A DNA stretch of 8,042 bases, taken from contig NZ_CALIJA010000061.1 of the NCBI RefSeq assembly GCF_938017615.1, forward strand, positions 1 to 8,042, given 5' to 3'. The notes below the pieces were generated by a model, which saw only the letters and a program-made list of their open reading frames with translations, did no database searches and was not told where the DNA came from. Positions 1 through 5,603 of this stretch are shown one piece after another (position 1 is the first letter of the stretch; every line of letters starts with the position of its first letter). Position numbers and translations under genes: made by a program. Source of the DNA: an uncultured Campylobacter sp. Lineage in GTDB: Bacteria; Campylobacterota; Campylobacteria; Campylobacterales; Campylobacteraceae.

Positions 1-27
1 CCAAATTTTACCCGGAAAGGATACTAA

Positions 28-711
28 ATGAAAAAATCGCTATTTGCGTTGGCGCTCGCCGCTTGCTTTGCGTTAGGAGCGTCCGAGCTTGAGACGCTAG
101 AAAAAGAGTGCAATGACGGCAATATGAAATCTTGCGCCGAGGCAGGATTGCAATGTAAGGATAACGCAAAAAAGCTAAAACTATTTGAAAAAGCTTGTAA
201 CGGCGGAAATAAGCTCGGTTGTCTCGGGGTCTCGGGCGTAATGATGCAAGAAGATCCAAAAAAAGCCGTCGAGTATTTTGAAAAAAAATGCGACTCTGGA
301 GACGCTCTTGATTGCGCATTATTAGGGGCCATGTATAAGGACGGAGACGGAGTCGAAAAAGATATATCAAAGGCTATAATCTACCATGACAAAGCTTGCA
401 ATCTAGGGCAAAAGCTATCAGCGCTATCATGCGGTATGTTGGCAGAGATGTATCGTAAAGGAGACGGTGTAAAAATAAATTTAATGAAAGCGGCGGTTTA
501 TGATAAAAAAGGTTGCGACATAACGGACGAGCTAGCGAGTTGCTATAATTTTGCGCTATTTAACTACAACTCTAACGATAAAAGTAAAGCTGCGCGGTAT
601 TATAAAAAAGCTTGCGATCTAGGCAAAAATAAAAATTCTCTTTTTAAGAATCTGCCCGAGTTTAAAGAAACTTGGCAAAAATCCTGCGATATGTATGAGC
701 TGCTAAAATAG
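28..711 (+). CDS. Secreted cysteine-rich Sel1-like repeat protein (HcpA-like)
   Basis: A 227-residue protein with a Sec signal peptide: Lys at 2-3, a hydrophobic stretch 5-17 and likely cleavage after Ala18. The mature part is helix-pair (Sel1/TPR-like) repeats. Cysteines recur in pairs, 28/36, 57/65 and 88/96 with exactly seven residues between them, then 124/135 and 163/172 with wider spacing, and finally 196 and 220. Motifs such as KACNGGNKLGC and MYKDGDGVEKD fit Sel1 repeats. The spacing resembles the Helicobacter cysteine-rich proteins (Hcp), where each pair forms a disulfide inside a repeat, so a periplasmic or secreted, oxidised location is likely. Family members are mostly linked to protein-protein interaction; no enzymatic role is claimed. 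The ATG is chosen for the AAAGGAT ribosome site at 16-22, five bases upstream. Cys43 has no obvious partner. Codon choice looks more A-rich than in nfo or thrS. Family assignment is fairly sure, function unknown. Confidence 0.88.
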   Translation: MKKSLFALALAACFALGASELETLEKECNDGNMKSCAEAGLQCKDNAKKLKLFEKACNGGNKLGCLGVSGVMMQEDPKKAVEYFEKKCDSGDALDCALLGAMYKDGDGVEKDISKAIIYHDKACNLGQKLSALSCGMLAEMYRKGDGVKINLMKAAVYDKKGCDITDELASCYNFALFNYNSNDKSKAARYYKKACDLGKNKNSLFKNLPEFKETWQKSCDMYELLK

Positions 712-717
712 CGCGCC

Positions 718-754
718 GAGCTGCGGTCGGTACAATATGCATCGGCTGCGGCTC
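718..754 (+). terminator. Hairpin just after the Sel1-like gene, possible terminator
   Basis: Six bases after the stop codon, 718-729 pairs with 743-754 over 12 consecutive positions, three of them G-U (722/750, 725/747, 727/745). Two more pairs (730/742 wobble, 731/741) tighten the loop to nine bases. On the minus strand the wobbles become A-C mismatches, so the fold suits the + strand transcript. There is no T-tract after it (AAAATT follows), so it may be a 3' end or stabilising hairpin rather than a classical intrinsic terminator. Confidence 0.4.
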
Positions 755-881
755 AAAATTCGGCTGTATATAAACGCGTCTAAATTTAAAACGCAAGTAA
801 ATTTAAAGCGACGATAAAATTTTAAATTGATCGGGCGATATGCGGCAGAATTTAGCGTAAATTTACACGGATCCTGCATAG

Positions 882-1010
882 ATTTTAGCGCAAGCAAAGC
901 GCTAAAATAAAGAGGCAGATTTGTCATAAGCAAATGCGTGCCAAAAGCATAGATTGGCACGCAGCAGAATTTTAAGTTAGAATTACGTAGCCTTATGCGC
1001 TTGCGCCTCT
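882..1010 (+). other. Clustered inverted repeats, candidate structured RNA
   Basis: Two perfect ten-base-pair hairpins lie close together: 882-891 with 899-908 (seven-base loop), and 935-944 with 954-963 (nine-base loop). The second is nested inside two further complementary pairs, 925-930 (CATAAG) with 992-997 (CTTATG), and 911-916 (AGAGGC) with 1005-1010 (GCCTCT). The pairings do not conflict, so the whole segment could fold as one hairpin followed by a three-tier stem. A TAAAAT box at 815-820 could be a -10 element upstream. No T-tract follows and no known RNA family was recognised. Strand is a guess, since nearly all pairs are Watson-Crick. Confidence 0.25.
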
Positions 1011-1098
1011 GCAAGTATCAAGTGAAAGTAGAATTGTGATGTTGGAATTTACGCAGTCGCGCGCATAAAGCTCCGCGCCAATTTTTTGATGTGGAATT

Positions 1099-1173
1099 TA
1101 GAATTTTAAAATTCATAGAGCTTCGAATTTGGCGCCGAGCCTTGAAATATCGTAGCGATAGAATTTTAAAATT
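1099..1173. repeat. Direct repeat of a 15-base palindromic word
   Basis: TAGAATTTTAAAATT occurs at 1099-1113 and again at 1159-1173, exactly 60 bases apart. The first copy includes the perfect 14-base palindrome GAATTTTAAAATTC (1101-1114). Looser relatives (AGAATT, AGAATTT, AGAATTTTT) lie near 966, 1029, 1306 and 1331. Base composition makes short AT palindromes common here, so this may be a lineage word rather than a functional element. Confidence 0.45.
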
Positions 1174-1485
1174 TGCCGCCGCATCGCTTTAAAAATCTTG
1201 CTTGAAAATTTTAATTATGCAGCGTAAAATTTTTCATTTCTGCCGGGGCGCTGTGTTTTTCTATAAAAATTTTTCTCTTTTGCTATGACGATGTGTTTTC
1301 GTCGTAGAATTTCGCGACTTTTTACGGCGCAGAATTTTTAGCGCGAAGTTTCTCATTATTTTTGCTTGTTAAAATTTAAGCGATAAATCCCACGATGTTA
1401 AATTTGCACGGCATAAGGCTCTTATCGCTGGCGCCACTTTAAAGCGAAATGAGATAAATTCTACGTGGCGCAAAGGGTTGCCTGA

Positions 1486-2340
1486 TTAGGCTTTACGGCG
1501 CCCTTGCATACTGCGCAAAAGTGCGATCTCCTCCGCCCAGAGGCTATCGTCGATCGTTTCTAAAATCAGCGGGATCTCATCGATGTTCGGGTCGTTCATG
1601 ATGTTTTCAAACGCCGCGAGCCCCAAAAATCCGCGCCCGAGGCTCTCGTGCCGATCCTTACGCACGCCAAGCTCGTTTTTCGTGTCGTTTAGGTGCATGC
1701 CACTTAAAAATTTATAGCCGATCGCGCGGTCAAACTCGCTCATCGTGCGCTCGTAGGCCTGCGGGCTGCGGAGGTCGTATCCTGCGGCGAACGCGTGACA
1801 GGTGTCGATGCAGACGCCGATGCGATCTTTGTTTGAAATTTTATCGATCACGTAAGCGAGCTGAGCGAAATCATAGCCGAGATTGGAGCCCTGGCCGGCG
1901 GTGTTTTCGAGCACGAGCTTGACGCCACTAGTGTTTGCGATGGCGAAATTTAGCGACCCTGCGATATTATCCAGACACTCTTGAGCTGAAATTTCATTTA
2001 GATGCGAGCCCGGATGAAAGTTCAAAAGCTTAAGCCCGAGCGCCTCGCAGCGGCGGATCTCGTCCACGAAGGCGTTTAGGGACTTTTCGCGCTCCGCCTC
2101 GCGCGGATGGCCCAAATTTATGAGGTAGCTGTCGTGCACCAAGACATACTCCGCGCTGATGCCGCTTTGCCTCAGCGCGTCTTTAAATGCGGCGATCTCC
2201 TCCGCGCTAAGCGGCGGCGCGTCCCATCTGCGCTGATTTTTGACGAACATCGCAAACGCGTCCGCCCCGATCTTTGCGGCGTTTAACGGTGCGTTGGAAG
2301 CCCCGCCGCTAGCGCTCACGTGCGCTCCGATCCGCTTCAT
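1486..2340 (-). CDS. nfo: Endonuclease IV (AP endonuclease)
   Basis: The 284-residue product matches the length of E. coli Nfo (285). It cleaves DNA 5' to abasic sites, and removes 3' blocking groups, during base excision repair in the cytoplasm. All nine metal ligands of the trinuclear zinc site are present at the same numbers as in E. coli: His69, His109, Glu145, Asp179, His182, His216, Asp229, His231 and Glu261. The family signatures [25 protein letters not shown] and [10 protein letters not shown]...KDRHE are all intact, so an active TIM-barrel enzyme is expected. The start is fixed by a strong AGGAGG ribosome site (complement of 2345-2350) four bases upstream of the ATG. It stands alone on this strand: the lipoprotein upstream is 360 bases away, so separate transcription is likely. 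Confidence 0.97.
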   Translation of the reverse strand: MKRIGAHVSASGGASNAPLNAAKIGADAFAMFVKNQRRWDAPPLSAEEIAAFKDALRQSGISAEYVLVHDSYLINLGHPREAEREKSLNAFVDEIRRCEALGLKLLNFHPGSHLNEISAQECLDNIAGSLNFAIANTSGVKLVLENTAGQGSNLGYDFAQLAYVIDKISNKDRIGVCIDTCHAFAAGYDLRSPQAYERTMSEFDRAIGYKFLSGMHLNDTKNELGVRKDRHESLGRGFLGLAAFENIMNDPNIDEIPLILETIDDSLWAEEIALLRSMQGRRKA

Positions 2341-2700
2341 TTTACCTCCTAAATTTTATTTTACGCCGCGTGCGGCAAAATTTCATAAACCCGAACCGCG
2401 CGCGGATTTTTTAAATTTAAATGCGCGCTTTTTCTTTCGCAAATACGCGCTGCTTAGTAAATTTCGTCGCAAAGAGCCGGCGCAGAGCGCCAATAAAACC
2501 GCGCTATTTGCGCAAGCTGAAAATTACCCAGCCGAGTAATGGAATTTTGACCGCTCGCGCCGTGTTTTGAGGCGGCGACCGAAGCGCATTATTTCCGCGC
2601 ACTTACAGACATCTCACCGCGCGTTTTATTCGTTCGCGATTTGCTCGCGCCGCCCTGTGGAGTATATTTCACGTGCTGCGAATGCCCACCGCGCGAAATT
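2341..2700. other. 360-bp spacer upstream of nfo
   Basis: Lies between the lipoprotein 3' end and the nfo start, both on the - strand, so it should hold the end of one transcript and the promoter of the other. Seen on the - strand: the nfo ribosome site (2345-2350), a TAAAAT box (complement of 2358-2363) that could be a -10 but would leave a leader of only about ten bases, and a four-pair GC hairpin (2365-2376) flanked by complementary A/T tracts (2351-2357 with 2377-2383). No clear terminator for the lipoprotein gene was found. The 2540-2700 part is GC-rich, and the frames open there run into the lipoprotein gene as antisense shadows. Confidence 0.5.
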
Positions 2701-3192
2701 TTATTGCAACTCGCGGATTCTGATCTTTACGCCGCGTTTTGCGTCGGCGAAGCTTATGGATCTTCCGCCGCCGTCCTTGCCGCGGCAAACTTTATAATCG
2801 ATAGAGCCTTCTTGCAGGCTTTGTTCAAAGCAGTGACCGCCCGTATCGCTACCGCCAAAGATCGGTTTGCCTTCTAGGATTTCGCTCAGAAGCCCGCGGT
2901 AGTGCTCGGCGCCGAAGAATTTTTTATTGAAAATGAGCTCGTCGTCGCACGCGCCGTTCATGCAAATTTTATCGCCTTTTAAAACCAGGCTCAGCACGCT
3001 GATGCCGCTTGCGTAAATTTGAACCTCGGTTTGGTTCTTAAATTTACGCATAAAGCCCGCGTCGCTGGTGCGAGTAAGCGGCGAAATGACGGTGAAATTT
3101 ACAGCTTGCGTGGAAGCGGGCTTGAGTGCGGTGGTAGCGCAGCCCGCGAGCAGAAGCGAAAGTGCAAGCGGCGCCAGAAAAGAGCATTTCAT
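2701..3192 (-). CDS. Small lipoprotein of unknown function
   Basis: A 163-residue protein with a textbook lipoprotein signal: hydrophobic residues 5-17 and lipobox LAGC with the lipidated cysteine at 18, so it should be processed by Lgt and LspA and anchored to a membrane facing the periplasm. Residue 19 is Ala rather than Asp, which by the E. coli rule points to the outer membrane. The mature domain (about 30-163) looks beta-rich and carries four cysteines, Cys77, Cys82, Cys121 and Cys136, which could form two disulfides. It has no catalytic motif I recognise, and no family is claimed. The start is supported by AAGGA (complement of 3199-3203), six bases from the ATG. Its 5' end faces the tRNA-Glu gene, with which it shares a 77-base divergent intergenic region. 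Expressed as a single gene, as far as can be seen. Confidence 0.85.
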   Translation of the reverse strand: MKCSFLAPLALSLLLAGCATTALKPASTQAVNFTVISPLTRTSDAGFMRKFKNQTEVQIYASGISVLSLVLKGDKICMNGACDDELIFNKKFFGAEHYRGLLSEILEGKPIFGGSDTGGHCFEQSLQEGSIDYKVCRGKDGGGRSISFADAKRGVKIRIRELQ

Positions 3193-3211
3193 AAATAATC
3201 CTTAATTTAAG

Positions 3212-3239
3212 TTGGGTTTAAGTGCGTCTTGAGTAGAAT
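3212..3239 (+). promoter_or_regulatory. Candidate promoter of tRNA-Glu
   Basis: TAGAAT at 3234-3239 matches five of six bases of the sigma-70 -10 box, with TTGGGT at 3212-3217 sixteen bases upstream as a weak -35. TTTAAGT (3217-3223), a word associated with Campylobacter promoters, overlaps it but at shorter than usual distance. Predicted start is about 3246, leaving a leader of about 24 bases before the tRNA. Confidence 0.45.
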
Positions 3240-3245
3240 ACCGCC

Positions 3246-3268
3246 TTTAATCTTAATACCAGATTAAG
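3246..3268 (+). promoter_or_regulatory. Hairpin abutting the 5' end of tRNA-Glu
   Basis: TTAATCT (3247-3253) pairs perfectly with AGATTAA (3261-3267) around a seven-base loop; a T-G wobble (3246/3268) extends it. It ends one base before the mature tRNA, so if transcription starts near 3246 almost the whole leader is folded. It could influence RNase P processing, or as DNA be a dyad operator in the divergent promoter region. Confidence 0.4.
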
Positions 3269-3269
3269 T

Positions 3270-3344
3270 GGCCCCTTCGTCTAACGGTTAGGACATCGCC
3301 CTTTCACGGCGGTAAAACGAGTTCGAATCTCGTAGGGGTCGCCA
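3270..3344 (+). tRNA. tRNA-Glu (anticodon UUC)
   Basis: A full cloverleaf can be drawn. The acceptor stem GGCCCCT (3270-3276) pairs with AGGGGTC (3334-3340), with one G-U pair. The D stem is 3279-3281 with 3292-3294. The anticodon stem TCGCC/GGCGG closes the loop CTTTCAC (3301-3307) with anticodon TTC at 3303-3305. The variable loop is four bases, and the T arm ACGAG-TTCGAAT-CTCGT covers 3317-3333. Discriminator G3341 is followed by an encoded CCA (3342-3344). The anticodon reads GAA and GAG. It is a single tRNA with no neighbour tRNA or rRNA in the window. A six-T run at 3360-3365 may help end the transcript, but no clean hairpin precedes it. No copy of the tRNA 3' end was noticed elsewhere, so there is no sign of an integrated element. 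Confidence 0.97.
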
Positions 3345-3512
3345 CTTCTAGCTTAAAAATTTTTTGACGCAAATCTTAGTTTTTGTAAAATTCTGAAATT
3401 ATGCGCTTTTGCTGCCTCCTGCGCTACAAAATTCCAAGACTGCAATAAATTCTACCTGATAATTTTAAAATTTATCCCCGCCGAATTTACGTAATAAATT
3501 TTATGCGGACAT

Positions 3513-3593
3513 ATGGAACTTAATGAAATAAAACTCGCAAATTTAGCTCTTTCTAAAAAAAATTCGCTAAATTTATTGAATGCAAAATTTTAA
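3513..3593 (+). CDS. Possible 26-residue leader peptide overlapping the kinase-like gene
   Basis: ATG at 3513 opens a 26-codon frame ending TAA at 3591-3593, overlapping the start of the kinase-like gene (3580) in another frame. The product is Leu-, Asn- and Lys-rich with no recognised motif. Its ribosome site is poor (GCGGA at 3505-3509). It is listed because the downstream gene has no ribosome site of its own, so coupling through this frame would explain its translation. It may equally be chance in AT-rich DNA. Confidence 0.15.
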   Translation: MELNEIKLANLALSKKNSLNLLNAKF

Positions 3594-4317
3594 AGAATAT
3601 GTAAATGAAATTCTAAAAAATCATCCTGGCGAGCGCGTCACGAGCTTTAGTTTCGAGGGCGAGAAATACTGGCTCAAGCAGCCGGAGCTGCGCATCCGCG
3701 GTGGATTGCTTACGAAAATATTCAAAGCAAATCCGAAAGCCGCTTTCGATTACGAAGCGCTAAAATGCGAGAGCCTGTACGCAGCCGGCGCGCCTGTGCC
3801 GCAGCTGGTGCTGCGAGACGAGAACTTTTTCGTACTCAAAGACGGCGGCACGCCGGTGGACGAGGTGCTAAAAAGCTCGGATGAGGCATCTTGTGTGGCG
3901 CTCATTCAGGGCTACGCTGCGGCGTTAGCACAGCTGCATTCGCGCGGCTTCATACACGGCAGACCCGCGCTGCGCGACGTTTTAGTAAAAAACGGCGAGA
4001 TGAAATTTATAGATTTTGAAAATCGCGGCGAGCGCGGTGATCTGCAAAAAGCCAAAATGCGAGATTTTTTGCTGTTTGTCTATGATCTTTGTCGCGAAGG
4101 GCTAAGCGAAGGTTTGGTGCGCGCAAGCATTTGCGCCTACGCCGCAAACGGCGGGCAGGGCGTAGTGCAAAGTGCGTGGGCTATGGTACTTGCGCTGCGT
4201 CCGATATATTTTATCGCCAGGCTCTTGCCGCAAAAATTTAAAGATCTAAACGCGCTCGTGCGCACGTTTGAGCTCTGCCTAAAAATAATTGAGGAAAACG
4301 ATGGTCAAACAAAGTAA
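3580..4317 (+). CDS. Protein-kinase-fold phosphotransferase-like protein (LPS-kinase/Bud32 type)
   Basis: A 245-residue cytoplasmic protein with a reduced kinase-like fold. Lys33 in the YWLKQ strand suits the ATP-binding lysine, and Glu59 or Glu64 the helix-C partner. The segment at 120-136 (HSRGFIHGRPALRDVLV) occupies the catalytic loop, and IDFEN (144-148) stands in for DFG with Asp145 as magnesium ligand. It resembles small bacterial kinase-fold proteins annotated as lipopolysaccharide core kinases (WaaP/InaA) or Bud32-like. The catalytic loop is odd: where HGD..N is usual it reads HGR (126-128), with Asp133 where Asn is normal. Either the family uses a different Asp or activity is lost. 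The ATG is the only sensible start, since TGA directly precedes it, and there is no Shine-Dalgarno sequence. Its 3' end overlaps the exporter gene by 17 bases, suggesting a joint envelope or efflux role. Substrate unknown. Confidence 0.75.
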   Translation: MQNFKEYVNEILKNHPGERVTSFSFEGEKYWLKQPELRIRGGLLTKIFKANPKAAFDYEALKCESLYAAGAPVPQLVLRDENFFVLKDGGTPVDEVLKSSDEASCVALIQGYAAALAQLHSRGFIHGRPALRDVLVKNGEMKFIDFENRGERGDLQKAKMRDFLLFVYDLCREGLSEGLVRASICAYAANGGQGVVQSAWAMVLALRPIYFIARLLPQKFKDLNALVRTFELCLKIIEENDGQTK

Positions 4318-5500
4318 ATTCGCTAAATTTAAACTGGTGATTATACTCGCCTATATGTCCGCTCTGGCGCCCTTGTCTACCGATATGTATCTGCCCGCAC
4401 TAGAAAGGGTCAAGCAAAGCTTCGCCACGAGCGAGTTTTACACTCAGCTATCGGTTGCGAGTTTTTTCATCGCTTTTGCGCTAGGACAGCTCGTTTATGG
4501 GCCGCTAAGCGATAAATTCGGTCGTAAAAAGCCGTTATACGCAGGCATTTTGCTTTTTATATGTGCGTCGCTTGCTTGCGTAAGCTTTGATAGCGTTTAC
4601 GCGTTTATATTTTTTAGGTTTTTGCAAGCTTTAGGCGGGTGCGCGGGAGTGGTACTTGCGCGAGCTGTTATTAATGACAAATTCGAGCTGCGCGAGGCTG
4701 CGGCGATGTTTGCGCTGATGATGGTCGTTGGCTCGCTAGCGCCGATGCTAGCACCAACTCTAGGTGGATTTGTGCTAGATTTTTTTTCGTGGCAAGCGAT
4801 TTTTGCGATTTTGTTTGCGCTTGGAATTTTGCTTTTTGCATTTATATTTTTCGGACTTGGCGAGAGCGCGCAGATAGATGTGGTTGCTACACTTAGCGTA
4901 AAAGGCGTGCTTGGCGAATACGGCATAATCTTGCGAAATAAAGAATTTATGCGCTATACGCTAGGATTTGCGGTTGCGATGAGCGCACTTTTTGCTTATA
5001 TCACGGGCTCGAGCTTTATATTTTTGGATTATTACGGGCTTAGCGAGCGCGCTTTCGGCGCAGTATTCGGCATAAACGCTCTTGGAATGACCCTCGTTTC
5101 GGCACTAAATGCCAAACTCGTGCAAAATCGCGAACCCACAGCTTTATTAAATTTCGGCCTAATAGCGATGCTTGTGACGAGCTTGATTTTGCTCGCATGC
5201 TCTATGCTTGACCTTCCTTTCATCTGCTTTGAGGCTTCGCTTTTCGTATTGCTTTCATCGCTCGGCTTTGTCGCGCCTAACGCCACGACGCTTGCGATGG
5301 CGCTGTATAAGGACGGCAACTCGGGCGCGGCTTCGGCGGTACTGGGGACTGCGCAGTTTGCTATTGCCGGGGCTATTTCGTTTATCGTGGGTGCAGTGGG
5401 AGCGAATAAGCCGTTTTTGCTCGCAAGTGTGATGGCGATTTGTGCTCTTTGTGCGAACGCTGTGTATTTTTTATTGCGAGAAAAGAATCAAAAATTTTAA
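4301..5500 (+). CDS. MFS multidrug exporter, Bcr/CflA family
   Basis: A 399-residue inner-membrane protein with about 12 predicted transmembrane helices, the usual size for proton-driven drug/H+ antiporters of the DHA1 class. Seen in order: STDMYLPA (26-33) at the end of helix 1, typical of Bcr/CflA; MFS motif A as GPLSDKFGRKK (67-77) in the helix 2-3 loop; motif B as RFLQALGG (106-113) in helix 4; motif C region APTLGG (151-156) in helix 5; and in the C-terminal half VAPNATTLA followed by SGAASAVLGTAQF, again family-typical. The likely role is export of small hydrophobic compounds; the substrate cannot be read from sequence. The ATG at 4301 is preferred over the in-frame TTG at 4289 because GAGGAAA (4291-4297) is well placed. 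It lies inside the end of the kinase-like gene, so translational coupling is expected. The 3' end runs into an AT-only stretch. Confidence 0.92.
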   Translation: MVKQSKFAKFKLVIILAYMSALAPLSTDMYLPALERVKQSFATSEFYTQLSVASFFIAFALGQLVYGPLSDKFGRKKPLYAGILLFICASLACVSFDSVYAFIFFRFLQALGGCAGVVLARAVINDKFELREAAAMFALMMVVGSLAPMLAPTLGGFVLDFFSWQAIFAILFALGILLFAFIFFGLGESAQIDVVATLSVKGVLGEYGIILRNKEFMRYTLGFAVAMSALFAYITGSSFIFLDYYGLSERAFGAVFGINALGMTLVSALNAKLVQNREPTALLNFGLIAMLVTSLILLACSMLDLPFICFEASLFVLLSSLGFVAPNATTLAMALYKDGNSGAASAVLGTAQFAIAGAISFIVGAVGANKPFLLASVMAICALCANAVYFLLREKNQKF

Positions 5501-5540
5501 TTTTAATATTTTTTAAATTTATCGTTAAGGATTGATTGGC

Positions 5541-5546
5541 TAAAAT
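5541..5546 (+). promoter_or_regulatory. Candidate -10 box of the thrS-infC promoter
   Basis: TAAAAT at 5541-5546 matches five of six consensus bases and follows a long AT-rich stretch (5491-5525) with phased T-runs, as in Campylobacter promoters, which often lack a good -35. Predicted start is about 5553, giving a leader of about 50 bases before thrS. Confidence 0.5.
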
Positions 5547-5551
5547 TAGCT

Positions 5552-5600
5552 CTCGTTCTTTCAGCGTAAGAAAGACAATTCGGTAAAAAGAGGAAACGAG
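5552..5600 (+). promoter_or_regulatory. Structured thrS leader with an anticodon-like hairpin
   Basis: TCTTTC (5557-5562) pairs perfectly with GAAAGA (5570-5575) around the seven-base loop AGCGTAA (5563-5569). Counted as an anticodon loop, positions 34-36 are CGU, a threonine anticodon, followed by A37 and A38; position 33 is G instead of the usual U. An outer stem, CTCGT (5552-5556) with ACGAG (5596-5600), would close the leader around the AAGAGG ribosome site (5588-5593). The E. coli thrS operator is known to carry a tRNA-Thr anticodon mimic at a similar distance from its start codon. That this one works the same way is inference. Confidence 0.35.
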
Positions 5601-5603
5601 CCA

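Larger units (their letters stand above)
712..1485. other. 774-bp spacer without a convincing gene
   Basis: No reading frame here combines a ribosome site, a sensible length and a protein-like composition. The spacer separates the + strand Sel1-like gene from the 3' end of the - strand nfo, so it is a convergent region and needs no gene promoter. It is rich in AT words such as AGAATTTT, GGAATTT and AAATTT. It holds several inverted repeats: 718-754, 882-908, 935-963, 1148-1160 and 1283-1307, the last being nine pairs with one wobble around a seven-base loop. It could be decayed coding DNA, a non-coding RNA locus, or both; the sequence does not decide. Confidence 0.6.

Noticed and set aside
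971..980. TTTAAGTTAG as a Campylobacter-type -35 element
   Set aside because: No acceptable -10 box at the expected distance and no gene downstream on the + strand.
703..1014. Minus-strand frame of 103 codons in the spacer after the Sel1-like gene
   Set aside because: Arg- and Leu-rich product without domain signal; it reads straight through the hairpins and overlaps the Sel1-like stop, so it looks like chance.
1217..1288. Tiny + strand frame of 23 codons, followed by an overlapping 18-codon frame
   Set aside because: No ribosome site and a composition dictated by AT words; too short to support without expression data.
2396..2412. CCGCGCGCGG followed by six T, terminator-like on the + strand
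   Set aside because: Only three base pairs can form around a four-base loop, and no + strand gene lies upstream to be terminated.
2240..2877. Three + strand frames antisense to nfo and the lipoprotein gene
   Set aside because: They lie largely on the other strand of well-supported genes or in GC-rich spacer, with no ribosome site or protein-like features.
3270..3365. tRNA-Glu as an integration site for a mobile element
   Set aside because: No repeat of the tRNA 3' end and no integrase or phage-like gene in the window.
3355..3365. AAAAATTTTTT as an intrinsic terminator of tRNA-Glu
   Set aside because: It has a T-run but no GC stem before it; the word is common in this genome, so it is only mentioned, not annotated.
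4289..4300. Upstream in-frame TTG start for the exporter gene
   Set aside because: The ATG at 4301 has a well-placed ribosome site (4291-4297), which would lie inside the coding region if TTG were used.
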